In this document: positions 22,300 through 33,894 of the stretch, one piece after another
Position numbering within the stretch: the first letter of the stretch is position 1
Layout: each line of letters opens with the position of its first letter
NCBI RefSeq assembly: GCF_032854445.1
Contig: NC_088306.1
Location: forward strand, 24,277,764-24,341,763
DNA from: Liolophura sinensis
Taxonomy: Eukaryota; Mollusca; Polyplacophora; Chitonida; Chitonidae
Reading direction: 5' to 3'
Length of the DNA: 64,000 nt
The notes under the pieces: model-generated
Seen by the model: the letters and a program-made list of their open reading frames with translations, nothing else
The model's database searches: none
Told to the model about the DNA's origin: nothing
Program-made: the position numbers and the translations under genes

Positions 22300-23390
22300 G
22301 TGGCATTTCTCCTTGCGAACCATTTAATGCACGCGCTCAGCATGTTTGCAAAAATACTGGCACGAATAGACTTACTGTGCAGAGGAGAGTTGTCCCCCCT
22401 TTTCCAAACTGGCACTTTTCGAATCACTCGCCTTCCATTGTGTTGAAAGGGAATGCTCTCCAGTTGCAATGAAAGCATATTACCTGGAGGAAATTCATCA
22501 AAAATGGGCGTATTTTCTACACGTGATTACTGATGGTTCTAAGGGTCAGGGGAAGGGAAGGGTTGGGGCTGCTTTTTGTGTACCTGACCTAAGATACTCA
22601 AGACACTGTGAGCTGCCAAATTGTACTTTAATCTCCCCTGCTCAACTGACATCTACTTTATTCTCCTTGCAGTTTTCAGCGGAGTTTAGGCTCTGTAGGG
22701 CTGTTATTTTTACAGATTCATTTACCTCACTACAGGCACTTCCAGGTTTTACCTGGCATCAATCCCTGCCCTTTTGTTCTTGAAATTATTCTTTTGTGTA
22801 ATCGGCTTTGTAGCCAAGGAATTTGTGTTAGCTTTGAGTGGATCCTCAGTCATATTGATATTAAGGGTAATGAGCTTACAGGACTCGTTGGTACGGCAGG
22901 GAACATAAACCCCTCCTCTGATGATACGATGAGTCTTTTTAAACATCATTTTGCAAAACTATGGCAAAGGGACTGCGAATACTCAATGCTGGGAAAACGA
23001 AAGGAGGATATTTTTTTTAAATTTAACCCACGCGTTGTTGCTTCTGACATAAGAATGCCTACTCGAAGAGCTCAAGTTCTACTGTGCAGGCTTCTCTCAG
23101 GACATATCTAACTTAGTTCATATCTGTACAGGTTTAATCGTCATGATAATGGACTATGTAATATGTGTCTGGTTGAGAACACAGTCTCACATTTTTTATT
23201 ACACGGTAATAAATATTCTGCTAGAAGATTAACTTTTTACTTTAATTTGTTTTGGGCAGAAATACATAATGCAGGTAGACACATGCAACTAAAAAGGAAC
23301 AAATGGTTCAGATATTTTTAAAAACTTAACAACCGATTTGAACACAATGTCACGTTTTTTTAAAGGCCTAAGGATAGATGCCAGTCTTTG
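22300..23390 (+). mobile_element. Non-LTR retrotransposon (LINE), 3' fragment with RNase H, decayed
   Basis: Read in two adjacent plus frames, the region gives an RNase H domain: VITDGSKGQGKGRVGAAF (first catalytic Asp), AVIFTDSFTSLQAL (DS block) and VSFEWILSHIDIKGNELT (the WxxSHxxIxGNExAD block). After it comes a C-terminal region with LCNMCLVENTVSHFLL, a CxxC...H-type cluster often found after RNase H in such elements. The reverse transcriptase is absent, so this is a 5'-truncated, frameshifted copy. The clade (Jockey, I or Nimb-like) cannot be fixed without a tree. Confidence 0.8.
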
Positions 23391-23399
23391 ATTAGAAAT

Positions 23400-24070
23400 A
23401 ATTTTTCTTAACATACTTATATCAGTGAATTCATATCAAGTGCACTTTATTTCGACGAAAGTATATTCACGCATAATGTCATCGTTTGGCCAACCCATGA
23501 AATCAGTCAACTATTATTTCTGTTCCACAAAATAAACACCAGTAATCGTGGCAATTGGCTAACAGAAAAACTTTTAATATACGGTCTCAAAACTTTAACG
23601 TTTGTGCTTCTATGAACAATAGAACTTCGCAAAGAAATTCAAAGTTGTGTCAATAACATAATATGACAGGAAAATAGATAATGTGGGAGATGGTAAAGCT
23701 TAAATTTGCGGATTATTGCTCTTAAAACTTCCTATGGTGAATAAAAATTACCTTTTTTACCCTCCTTGTAGTCCACGGCCAGAGTGTGGTTTGTTGGTGT
23801 TTGTTTTCAAGAAGAAAGCGTGATCCCCAGCAATGGCCATTGAAAAAGGTCCCTGTTCACGTACATGTACCCCTGACAGTACTCGTGTCTCTGGAACTTG
23901 CAATGTTCTCTGACTTAAGTAGTTAATGGATAAATTCCCCAGCACTATTGGAACCATAACTTACAATAGCTGCATAGGTGAACCTATACTCAGCATCCAC
24001 TCAAGTTAGGAGAACTACCGTGAAAAACCATGCAATCAAACAAGATAAAAAAAAGTTAGTTAATACACCT
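23400..24070. other. Gene-free stretch
   Basis: AT-rich; no domain-bearing frame or recognised repeat. Confidence 0.4.
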
Positions 24071-24083
24071 GCATATTAAAAAA

Positions 24084-24213
24084 GCTGCCAAATTGTACTT
24101 TGATCTCCACTCTTCAACTGACATCTACTTTATTCTCCTTGCAGTTTTCAGTGGAGTTTAGGCTCTATAGGGCTGTTATTTTTACATATTCATTTACCTA
24201 ACTACAGGCACTT
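24084..24213 (+). mobile_element. Small internal LINE copy flanked by direct repeats
   Basis: About 130 bp nearly identical to 22612-22741, the middle of the RNase H region of the LINE 1.4 kb to the left. It is bracketed by CATATTAAAAA direct repeats (24072-24083 and 24214-24225), which look like a target-site duplication. Confidence 0.8.
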
Positions 24214-24668
24214 CATATTAAAAAAAGAAAATAATAATATTAATAAATACATTAAGCAGTAAGACTGGAGGAGTTGTTCCCCTTTAATATTCCATTACTT
24301 GTAAATGCAACATTGTATGTTACCTTTGATTTCTTTCTAGTGACTACTTCTGAGTGTCGCTTTGTATTCTGGATAATTTATCTCAAATAATTCATTACAT
24401 TATCAGTATGTGGAAAAGAATATCTATCATTTCTGAATAATGTGCACATATTACTGGCATAAAGTACCGGTAATGCAAGGCAAACACAACGTGTCTAGCA
24501 TTTGTAGTAAAGAGAATCACTATTTAGAAAATCCTGTATGATGGTAGTTCAAGTAAAGAGAATCACTATTGAGAGGAGCCCGTGTGTTCGTAGTTGAAGT
24601 TGATATATATATCTATATCTCGAAGTTGATATATATCTATGTTTTTTACCTCCGTCTGATATTAGCCC

Positions 24669-25171
24669 CATGTACCTCTACACCTTCGCTAACACTATGG
24701 GGTACAATTTGGGCGGACTAATATTCATTCCTTAGGAGATTGTTGGCCCCCAAGATCATCGCCTTATGCTAAAACTAAACCTATCCGCCTTGAAGGCCGC
24801 GCTGAGTGTAAACAATGTCTTCTTCCTGAGTTCCCACCGAAGACACTAAACGTAGTTCATTTTGAAACCTACAACTGCTGCAATATTTCACTGGTACAGA
24901 TTTAAACGGAGCAAGATTTAAATGTTAAGTCGCCAGTCATTTTTCACCTACCCAGTCGTTGGTTTCGTTTTAACATAGGTCGATTATTTTTGAGGCCGGC
25001 AATCTCCAGAGTAATGAAATTGAAAGTGTAGCGCGCATATTAGTGTTTCGCAAGGGACACGAGAAAAAAGTTTGACGTGCGAGTTGACAGAGCTCTGTCA
25101 CTACTCACAAAATCAAATGAAACGTTGTGTAGCTCTATCCCGTAATGTTAGCGAAGGTGTAGAGGTACATG
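24669..25171. mobile_element. Inverted-repeat element (possible MITE)
   Basis: Perfect 26-bp arms: CATGTACCTCTACACCTTCG and six more bases at 24669-24694, and the exact complement at 25146-25171. They enclose about 450 bp without coding capacity. Weaker arm similarity continues outwards (ATATTAG-like on both sides). No clear target duplication was found, so the true ends are uncertain. Confidence 0.55.
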
Positions 25172-25364
25172 TATGTGGAGCTAGTCGAATATTGGTTAAT
25201 TGATATTTAGAAATATAGCACTATTGCAATGTATACGGGTCTCCAACGGATCAGAATAAACGTACATTTACATTACCGCATGGTAAAACTGAAATCTTAT
25301 CTCGGAGTTGGACTTCATTGCTCACTTGACTGGACGTTATGAAATAAATGCAGATAAGGTCAAG

Positions 25365-25605
25365 TATGTATAATTAAAGACGTACAACACAGAGAGTAAA
25401 CTCAGAGCAGCGACGACAGGGTTTTATAGCTGGCAAATAGTCAGGCGTTTCCTGTGAAATACGGTCTTTTGTTAGTTTACCTCAGTCAGGGTTTTATTCT
25501 AACTGTTCATGTATATGCAATAAATAGTAGCAACTTACAAGCCCCCCAGCACCATAGCCAGAGCAGAATTAGGTAAAATTAGATTCCGCTGATGATGATT
25601 GCAAT
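25365..25605 (+). repeat. Dispersed family C, copy 2
   Basis: AACACAGAGAGTAAACTCAG, the GCAGCGACGACAGG block, GTGAAATACGGTCTTTTGTT, CAGTCAGGGTTTTATTCTAA and a CAGCACCATAGCCAGAGCAG end. First landmark of the left half of the segmental duplication. Confidence 0.7.
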
Positions 25606-25863
25606 TTATTTGACGTCACCGGTTTAGACTTACTCAAAATGAGAGAGCTTTAACCGACGTACCCAGGAGACGTAGCAAGTCTATGTTCCGTGGAAATTGG
25701 AACTCGAAATGATGGTGTTTCTTTGTACAGAGCTGGGCCCCTCAACTGCACCAACTCGTCAAAACATTACTCATGGCATCATGAAGTAGACAATGAAGTG
25801 TTCGTTATGTAGCTTTATTTTAGCGAAGGTGGGCCACTTGTGTCGTAAGCCGGTATTCATGTG
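25606..25863. other. Duplicated-segment flank
   Basis: Sequence after the family C copy; no gene. Confidence 0.4.
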
Positions 25864-26128
25864 TTTTATTTGATTTATTTATTTGATCGGTGTTTTACGC
25901 CGTACTCAAGAACATTTCACTTATACGACGGCGTCCAGCATTATGGTGGGTGCAAACCAGGCAGAGTCCAGGGGAAACCCACGACCATCCGCAGGTTGCT
26001 GCTAAACCTTTCCACGTACGGCCGGAGAGGAAGCCAGCGTGAGCTGGACTTGAACTCACAGCGACCACATTGGTGAGAGGCTCATGGGTCATTACGCTGC
26101 GCTAGCGCGCTAATCAACTGAGCCATCT
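25864..26128 (-). repeat. SINE, main family, full length (minus)
   Basis: Reversed tail, then GTGTTTTACGCCGTACTCAA, GGTTGCTGCTAAACCTTTCC, GAAGCCAGCGTGAGCTGGAC, and a tRNA-like head containing TTGAACTCACAGCGACC (B-box complement) and GCGCGCTAATCAACTGAGCC (A-box complement). Confidence 0.9.
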
Positions 26129-26279
26129 TCGCTTTGTGATGGAACATAAAGAATGCCATCTTGTAATCTGTGAGGCGCCGATAAACAATGCTTTCGTGGC
26201 ACCTAATGCAGCATCTGCTGAAACCTCTTGCGAAATCCATTAGATATACACTTAAGGGTTGGAAAAAATAAAGTTCGTG

Positions 26280-27820
26280 AGTGGTTAAACAGATGTTACC
26301 CGGAAACTAAGAATGCCAATGTGTGAGAAATACTGGTGTGTGCACACACGTTTTCACTACATGGATGGACGTCTTTGGTCGGCAACAGTTCATCATTATC
26401 AGGTATATCAAAGTGTAGTCCATGAGCAATACTGGCTTCGGTACATTTGTGGTACGTAAAGCGCCAAAAAGGCAAATAAACACTGGCTGACCTGAAAAGA
26501 GTGGTGATTGTTTCCTGAAAATAGGTCAACGATACTTCTAAGAAACCATTTAGCAAAGAAAAGGACACCACACATTGTTTTGACGAAAGACTCAGCTAAC
26601 ATTCCTGAGGCTAAAATAATGATACACCTCGAGAATAAGAGTTACAGGGAACAAATGTTTCCATCGCGACAATCATCTGTAAGAAGATTTTCACTTGGCA
26701 CAATTTACGTAATTACAGTTAACACGAAACCAATCTGGTATATGATGCCCAGAAATACAGTAAGCAAATAATTCTCGGTCAGTCTTTTATTAGTACACTC
26801 TTCCTGGTTAATATCGGTTCCCGGCTGTCAGAGAAGCGACCTTGACTACCAAATATAGGTAACTCTTTAGGCATTCTCTGGTTTGAAGCTTTTTATCGGT
26901 CAGTTGCATTGGTTTCGAATAGTACTTCATTATTTAGGATTACAAACTCCATACACATTCTTCATAGCTCTCTCCTTGTGAAAATTGGCCAGCATATTTA
27001 TCTCAGTACAGAGCTGGACTTGTTTACGCAAATTATTTGTAGAATTTTACATCAACCAAGTGTTTTTTCTATAAGTACTGCTCTGTCGTCATGCACGTTG
27101 TCTGACAAAACTGCACAACTGGTTATACGTAGTGGTATATTACCTATACTGTGTGTAATGTGTGTATGTTTCTCAATTAAATTTCCATAGCTTAACTCTC
27201 AGAATGAGACATACTTGAAAATCAATAAAAATGCCTTTCGCCACATACACGTATACAGAAGTAGATGCTGTCTTTACCGCTAACAACAACCAAATTTAAA
27301 CAAATATTCTGATATCTGTGCAAATATCAGGCTTCCTGGCCAGAGTAATTAGTTTAAAAAATATTACTTTCACGTGCTGCTACATGTACTTTTAAAAGTG
27401 TAGTCTTTAACAGTGTACGCATATGAGTTCAAGTCCAGCTCACTCCGGCTTCCCTTTGTTTTGACCTTATTTCGTTGTTTTGACCTTATTTCGCACCTTT
27501 TATATTATGAAAACAAAGGCAGATGGTGACAGCAAAATGTACCTTGACATGCCTTGGTCTTCGTAAGGATCCCTTGAGGTCAATCCCCCTGCTGACCTGC
27601 TAATTGTTCCTCGTAACAACGTTTCACGGGTCATGCCCTATCCAAAGTTCCACTCTGAGTTAATTGATAGTGTATTTCACGCTGTCGGGCTGCGGGTGTT
27701 TGGGCATATCAACCATAAAATCAATTAACGGATATCAGCCTTTTAACGTTAACAGATGAATAAATAAAGAATCGATAGCGCTCGGGGTAATTCTAGCTGT
27801 GCGGCATTGTGACCCCTTTA
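26280..27820. other. Left half of a segmental duplication (partner 35200-37400), non-coding part
   Basis: Collinear matches to the right half: AATGCCA...GTGTGTG.ACACA...CATGGATGGACGT (26300-26380 against 35225-35325); CAGTCTTTTATTAG (26780 against 35830); GCGACCTTGACTA...CGGTCAGTTGCATTGG...AGTACT (26837-26925 against 35930-36010); GAGGTCAA...GCTGACCTGCTAATTG (27570-27610 against 37155-37190); GCATTGTGACC (27800 against 37370). No coding frame is shared. Confidence 0.6.
27424..27456 (+). repeat. SINE fragment, B-box region
   Basis: GAGTTCAAGTCCAGCTCACT followed by CCGGCTTCCC, as in the head of the main SINE family. Confidence 0.6.
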
Positions 27821-27895
27821 AATGAGTCTATTTTTGTTTGGATATCGTCTAACGTCTTTCGGGCAATATGTTCCAACATTATGTCGGTTATATCA

Positions 27896-28134
27896 AAGCA
27901 CTACGGCTCAGTTGGTTAGCGCGCTAGCGCTGCGTAATGACCCAGGAGCCTCTCACCAATGCGGTCGCTGTGAGTTCAAGTCCAGCTCATGCTGGCTTCC
28001 TCTCCGGCTATACGTGAGAAGGTCTGTCAGCAACTGCTCTGCCCGGTTTTCTCCCACCATAATGCTGGCCGCCGTCCTATAAGTGAAATATTCTTGAGTA
28101 TGGCGTAAAACACCAATCAGATGAAGAAAATAAA
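27896..28134 (+). repeat. SINE, main family, full length
   Basis: tRNA-like head (CGGCTCAGTTGGTTAGCGCG, then GTGAGTTCAAGTCCAGCTCA), central GGCCGCC block and GTAAAACACCAATCAG end. Absent from the matching place in the right half of the duplication, so it inserted later. Confidence 0.9.
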
Positions 28135-28235
28135 TCAAAGCACTGCGTGTCTCCTTTCAGGAGGATGGAGTCGGCGACAAAGTGCTTTGACTGGTTGTAA
28201 CGCCATGTTGAAACATCAAACACGAGGCCCATCAA

Positions 28236-28410
28236 TATAAAAGGCTACAGCGTAGTGAGGAAAAGGAGAGCAGCGTTGACAGTGAGACAGCTGGTCAAGA
28301 ATCGTCCATAAGAGATGAAATCGGGTCATATGTCAGTTTAGCTCTGTCAGGGTTTCTCCAACGGTTCATATAGATGCAACTCATACCTTCCACAGGACAA
28401 TGTCTTAATC
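28236..28410 (+). repeat. Dispersed family C, copy 3
   Basis: TATAAAAGG at 28236-28244, then GAGAGCAGCGTTGACAGTGA, an AGCTGGTCAAGAA block, TGTCAGTTTAGCTCTGTCAG and CGGTTCATATAGATGCAA. More diverged than other copies. A further family-C-like piece (AAGTAAGGGTTTTATTTCAA and on) lies at 28872-28930. Confidence 0.55.
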
Positions 28411-28441
28411 AGATAATGCACTGATGTGAACTGCACTGTTG

Positions 28442-28547
<106 letters not shown>

Positions 28548-28685
28548 CCGGAATAACCTATTGTATAAATTTTAAGTCCTACATATGTAGCCAGCTCTCG
28601 GCTATTGTTGAAAGTTGAAAGATGTTGAAAGTTATTTTATACCTAAAGATTGTGTCCCTGCTATCCCTGCTAGAGTTTAAAAGTA

Positions 28686-29290
28686 AAAGCAACAGTAACA
28701 ATCGACGAAAAGTAAAGGTCAGCTTAATCCAGATCACATAGAGTTCAGCAAAATTGCGAACTTAACATGCTAATGAACGTTCTGATACGTTTTTAAGTAC
28801 TAATGTGCTTTTAAGTATTCTCATATCAACGCTGTGAGAATCGAATTCACCTGTGAACCAATCCTATTCTAAGTAAGGGTTTTATTTCAACTGTTCATGT
28901 AAATGTTTAAAAAGTAGCTAACAATGTCTTAACAACGTGGGTTAGGCAAAAGTAGTTAAAAAAGAAGCAGTCTGAGCGATGTTAATTGCATATATTAGAT
29001 GTGGCTCAACTGTAATTAGTTGTTGGTAGCACCTTTAATAATATCGTTAATAGCCGTCACTGCCAGATACAGGCTGCTAGAATATGCTTGGAGAAAAACA
29101 CATAGTCTGGAAAGGGTCACTCTCTGGAAGTGTCGTATTTTCTCTGTCTACCCTGGTACTCTTGGCGGAAATCTCTCCAGCACTTTTACATCCACTTCTT
29201 CAGAACACGAGGAAGGTCATTTTACTACAGGACTACAGTTTAATGTAGGTCTCTCTGAGAAGGAAAATAAGATGGTAGTTTGGTATTAAC
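28686..29290 (-). pseudogene. Decayed copy of the GPCR gene (5' stub and 3' flank)
   Basis: At 29040-29290 the minus strand matches the 5' end of the GPCR gene at 38696-39834. Shared are the acceptor-like AAGGAAAATAA / GGTCTCTCTGA block, the ACTTCTTCAGAA and GCACTT-TCCA block, CTGGAAGTGTCGTATTTTC, CTGGAAAGGGTCAC and the TAGCCGTCACTGCCAGATAC block of helix 2. Internal deletions and stops remove any receptor. At 28686-28765 an AGTAACAA...ACGAAAAGTAAA block matches the GPCR 3' flank at 38340-38420, so nearly all of the coding region between has been lost. Confidence 0.75.
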
Positions 29291-29402
29291 CCTTGGTTTC
29301 TGCCTAATAATGTTCTAACTGAAGTCGTAATGCACGTTTAATAAATATATTTGTGCTAGAATTTGGTCTTTTCAGCCAACAAATGTATTTATATTTATAA
29401 TA

Positions 29403-30953
29403 AACTACCAGGCAAAAGAAAGGTTTCACCGTATTTTTTGTCATAAAAACAGTAAAAGCGCGGTTCCGGGTTTGATTCTAAGCAGGACTTAGTGTATGAC
29501 TGCATCGTTTCCTCTACCAGAACGCATCGTCACGAACACAGCAATTGGAAATGTGAAATTGCGACCACATGCAAAACGTCCTTTTGAGGCATAGCTCGTG
29601 ATGCACGTGCGGTAATGTTGCATAAATACTCTTGCTCGAAAGAGCAGACATTCAGTGACCGAAAAAACACAAACAGTATGCCAAGACAACGCAAGCGCAA
29701 CGAGACCAGGCCATCGGTATGTCCACCATGGGAGTCTCGCAACGTCACATTGCAAGAACGTTCAACTGCAGCCAAACCACCATCAGGAGGTTGTTGATAC
29801 GCTATCAGCAGACAGGCCAGACCCAAGACAGACCAAGATCGGGAAGACCGAGGGTAACAACTGCGGCTGAAGATCGCTACATCCGGCAGATCCACCTCCG
29901 AAACCGATTCGTCACGGCGACGTCAACAGCGGCAACGGCACTAGGCCATGTCATCAGCCCCAGAACAACACTGCGTCGTCTTCGTTCAGCTGGTTTACGA
30001 CTTAACCGCCCCTTCCGAGGGATGGCCTTGACCCTTTTACACCGTCAACGCAGATTGCGATGGGCACGTATTGTACGTCGGTGGCAGCGACGTGACTGGG
30101 CGAGAGTGCTGTTTACAGACGAGAGCAGGTTCTGTCTATTCAGGAACGATGGCAGAGTTCGAGTTTTCCGACGAAGAGGCGAGCGTCTCGCGCCAAACTG
30201 CGTAAAAGAGGTTTATCCGTTTGGAGGCGGAGGCGTCATGGTTTGGGGAGGGATTTGTGACCAAATGAAGACGCAGCTGGTTATTGTGCAAGGTAATCTG
30301 ACTGGCCAGCGATACGTTGATGAGGTACTAAGACCTGTCGTCGTTCCTTTCCTCCAACGACAGCCAAGAGGATCGATCTTGCAACACGACAACGCAAGTA
30401 CTCACACTGCCCGCATTGTTACAGGCTACCTCGAGACCGCAAACGTCATCGTGTTGCCCTGGCCAGCCAACTCAACAGACATGAACCCCATTGAGCATCT
30501 CTGGGATCACCTTGACCGCCGTTTGAGACAGCTGGTACCTCCTCCAACTAACCAACAGGAACTTGAACAAGCTCTGTTAAACCTATGGAACGTTATCCCT
30601 GTTGACGTCATCCGGCGACTGACGACGTCAATGTGGAGGCGTGTGCTTGCTTGCATTGATGCCTAGGATGGCCACACTCGCTACTGATGACTGTAGTCCT
30701 TCATTTCTGTGGATACTGTGACTTTACATGCACTTGCCAGTTAACTTTACATTTGTGTAATTTTTTCTTCTGACCCCTTGTCTCTTTCATTGTGTTTTGT
30801 GGCCAATTGAATGCCAATATTTTAAAGCCTTTTTGAGAGAATATTTCACAATAATTTCTGTTTATAAACCAATCTTCTTAATTCTTATATCTGCCTTTGT
30901 TTTTGTTTTAGGGGCTCAAGAAGTGGGTGAAACCTTTCGTTTGCCTGGTAGTT
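29403..30953 (+). mobile_element. Tc1-like DNA transposon, full length
   Basis: 1551-bp element with terminal inverted repeats AACTACCAGGCAAAAGAAAG (left) and the complement at the right end with one mismatch, continuing through GGTTTCAC. TA dinucleotides flank both ends (29401-29402, 30954-30955). It is inserted about 110 bp from the end of the GPCR pseudogene. A possible solo end of the same family is seen near 48403-48430 (CACCAGGCAAAAGAAATAGG). Confidence 0.93.
29719..30666 (+). CDS. Tc1-like transposase, DD34E core intact (N-terminus frameshifted)
   Basis: DDE transposase that cuts and pastes its own element by binding the terminal repeats. In this frame: helix-turn-helix part VSQRHIARTFNCSQTTIRRL, GRPR hook (42-45), then the catalytic domain with VLFTDESRF (Asp134), LQHDNASTHTA (Asp224) and MNPIEHLWD (Glu259), with 34 residues between the last two. 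Length 315 against about 340 for the family. The missing start is present upstream in another frame (ATG at 29678, MPRQRKRNE), so a one-base change near 29705 separates the first helix from the rest. Otherwise no lesion is visible, which suggests recent activity. Lineage-specific relative of the dead copy at 18-19.6 kb, with clearly different ends. Confidence 0.92.
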   Translation: MSTMGVSQRHIARTFNCSQTTIRRLLIRYQQTGQTQDRPRSGRPRVTTAAEDRYIRQIHLRNRFVTATSTAATALGHVISPRTTLRRLRSAGLRLNRPFRGMALTLLHRQRRLRWARIVRRWQRRDWARVLFTDESRFCLFRNDGRVRVFRRRGERLAPNCVKEVYPFGGGGVMVWGGICDQMKTQLVIVQGNLTGQRYVDEVLRPVVVPFLQRQPRGSILQHDNASTHTARIVTGYLETANVIVLPWPANSTDMNPIEHLWDHLDRRLRQLVPPPTNQQELEQALLNLWNVIPVDVIRRLTTSMWRRVLACIDA

Positions 30954-30955
30954 TA

Positions 30956-31890
30956 TATTTATAAATATTATAGATAAGACTGAATACATGTGTTTGGTCA
31001 TAAACAACTAATTTTCATTGAAATAAATTTGTTAGACATTCCATACCATCCTTATTTAGAACAGTATAATGAAAAGACAATATCTACTAAGATGTGGTCC
31101 CAAATTTCAAATACACCTTCTTTCCTGAAAAACAAAATCAAAAACAAAAAATAATTAAAGAAAATCTTTTACCTTATTTTTTCCTGCTCTGTCATTTCTC
31201 ACATCAAACTAGAGCTTTCAACTATGCCATTGAAGCTCCTTAAATGGCTTATAACCAGGTGTCATTAGGCCCTAGAATTAAACAGTCGTAGCCCTAACTT
31301 TAAAAGCGCTTACTTGTTATTTTCCTCAGTAATGTGTATTTTAACACAAAGGCTTGTCATACACTTTATTCTAAATTAATACAAACTGGCTGTTTAAATA
31401 TAAATCTAGGAGTATTAGGAGTTAAAATAGTCTCTTTATCATGAAACTTATTGCATCTTTATTCCTGTAGATGTAAATAAGTTAAATGAAATTGTAGCGC
31501 ATCATAGGTTAGCATAAAAGTAAGGCAAGGGGATTAACGAGGTAACTGCTGGACAACATTCTACAAAAAATCAAGCTTCAAAGCTGTTGTAATGATAGAA
31601 TCGTGATTTTACGTGTAGGTCTGCAGCGAAAGGTTTACGTTGTAAGAGCCTTTATCGAGTAATTATCCCTTACGCACAGTGTACTCAAAGACTGAATTTT
31701 CTTCTTTGCATCAGCCCCACATTAAGCTGTCCCTCCGGTTAGATGCGAGAGATTTATCCTTCTGTGTTTTTAGTCGAGTGTAAATAACTCAGTTTTATAC
31801 ACACTGATCCTTTTGTCAGTCCGATGCTACGTCCTTTGATTTTCTGTTTATCACTGCATTAAGTTATAGCCGTGTGTATTAACCGCAAGT
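30956..31890. other. Gene-free stretch
   Basis: AT-rich; no domain-bearing frame or recognised repeat. Confidence 0.45.
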
Positions 31891-31893
31891 GTA

Positions 31894-32139
31894 GGGGCCT
31901 CCGCGGCTCAGTTGGTGCGGCGTAATGACCCAGAATGCCGTCGCTGTGAGCTCAAGTCCAGCTCATGCTGCATGCTGGCTTCCTCTCTGGCCGTGAGTGG
32001 AAAGGTCTATCAGCAGCCTGCAGATTGTCGAGGGTACAGTCTTTCTCCAGGGCTGTGCCCCGTATGCTCCCACTATAATATAAGTGAAATATTCTTGAGT
32101 AAGGCGGTAAAACACCAATCAAATAAATAAATAAATAAA
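31894..32139 (+). repeat. SINE, main family, near full length
   Basis: GGCCTCCGCGGCTCAGTTGG head, GTGAGCTCAAGTCCAGCTCA B box and an AAATAAATAAATAAAT tail. Small internal deletions in the head and the GGCCGCC block. Confidence 0.9.
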
Positions 32140-32290
32140 ACCAGAAAAGTGACGACAGTGTGATAGTTGGCAATTGGTCACACGTAGCCGGTGAAATACG
32201 GCTCTTGTCAGTTTACCTCGGTCAGGGATTTATTCTGTTCATGTAAATGCTTGAACAGTGGCATTTAAGACTCCCCTAAGCATCATCAGT
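32139..32290 (+). repeat. Dispersed family C, copy 4
   Basis: ACCAGAAAAGTGACGACAGT, TTGGCAATTGGTCACACGTA, GGTGAAATACGGCTCTTGTC and GGTCAGGGATTTATTCTG. Its upstream TATA-like part has been replaced by the abutting SINE. Confidence 0.7.
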
Positions 32291-32379
32291 ATAGCCTGTG
32301 TGTCAGCGTATATAATACATATCGCGCATACTAAGGGATAACTAATTGTGAGCTCAGCGATCGTATCACGTAATCTGTT

Positions 32380-32830
32380 GAACTTGCAGAATTGGTTAGA
32401 TCATGTGTGTTATGTGACGATTTCAATCATCGTCACGAGTTATTACTACAAAAACTAGTGTGTCAAGGTTATTCCATCAAATGCCTTCCACTACAAGTTT
32501 TTTTTTGTCTTAATTTTTTTACAATTAGCGTAATTCTGTTGTAAGTAAATACTAGCATAGAGAAAGCGTTCAGAATCTCTGGCGCTCTGCTTCATGACTT
32601 TGTTTAATTCCGCTTAACCGGGGATACATATTTTATTATCGACATCACTGAAAACTGTTGACCGTTTCTCTTTATGTGATTCCGTCCTATTTTCCTTCTT
32701 TATATACCCTCTTAGTTGTTTGGTAGTTTGTGTTAAACGCTGTTTTGGGAATTGGATTTGCAATTATTGACCCGGAATGTCCTTATTGGTTAGTGGCTGG
32801 TATACGAATAGATTAGTTGCATCGCTTCTC
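32380..32830 (+). repeat. Dispersed family B, long copy
   Basis: About 450 bp shared with 45485-45995: GTGACGATTTCAATCATCGT, TTCCATCAAATGCCTTCCAC, GTAATTCTGTTGTAAGTAAA, AGAAAGCGTTCAGAATCT, TTGACCGTTTCTCTTTATGT and TATACGAATAG. On the minus strand TATATAAAG lies at about 32699-32707. Confidence 0.7.
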
Positions 32831-32839
32831 TCGAGCTGG

Positions 32840-33890
32840 CAATTGCTGATGTGTTATCCATCAGCATGCACCATATGTTTTTTTGTACCCAAACGTCAAT
32901 GTACATGCTCAGTTCGTTCTATATACTGTTGAATTTGTATATCGGTAGCAAAGCATCGCCCGGTTGTTTACTTCACAAACATGCAATCGTCAGAGAGCAC
33001 CGAAGGGAGAGAACTCAAGTAGAATATGGCCAAAGACCCCCATTATTTTTCCATAAGCGACAATGTTAACGTTTTAGCGCTGTAGCTCAGTCTCAAACAT
33101 TCCGAGGCCAATAAGCTTTGGTGCATACCTGGCCCAGGCTGTGAAAAAGAAGCCATAAAAGTCTTGACATAGGTTGACCGTCAAAATCTGGACCTTTCCA
33201 TGCCGGCATCTGGGAGGGGTGCCTAGCAACGCCAAGGGGGCGTCACTCGCACCTTATCACACCTGTCTCCTTGTGTCCTCTGGCCCAGAATTTCAAACTT
33301 TCATCATTAAAACTCATACCTGACCAAAGCTTAGACAATTCCATCATTTTGATACCAAGCATGCACCCGTACACCAAAAAGGGCAGGCTGGCAGCATGAA
33401 AAGACTTTACACACTAAAATACACAGATCTACAACCCTACTGAAAAACGGAAGTTGTAATGGGGGTCTGTGTCCCATATAAGCCATTCTAAAGAAGAGAT
33501 AACTACCTACTGCCTGATTTGACATTACATCTCTAATAGAACTGGGCGGCATACGTCGAACGCGAGGCTCGTGCATATCACCTGACCCGAGATGACTACT
33601 TTGGCCTTATGTAACAACTGCACACGATGGCGAAGGTACCAAGCTGTTGAGAAGTGGCCTATTTACAGGCGTCATTGACCTACATCATGTTTTGCGGAAT
33701 ATCATCTGTCCGTGTAGTTATCATTGAAAAGCAAGAATAAATTAATGTGGTAGAATAATAGCTAATGCTTGCTTCTTGGTAACGTCATTCCCTAACCTTG
33801 CAGTCTTGTGGGTTCAGCCTTTTTCCCAACGAGTCCAATGCTTGAATTGAACTACCTCTGATCATGCTCTGACCAGTGTGTTGCAACAAA
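32840..33890. other. Gene-free stretch
   Basis: Short frames only (32851-33069; 33331-33576), no recognisable domain. Confidence 0.4.
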
Positions 33891-33894
33891 AAAA

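Noticed and set aside
27896-27990. tRNA gene from the A/B boxes
   Set aside because: Part of a multicopy SINE; no proper acceptor stem.
29020-29289. Plus-strand 89-codon frame
   Set aside because: Antisense of the decayed GPCR copy.
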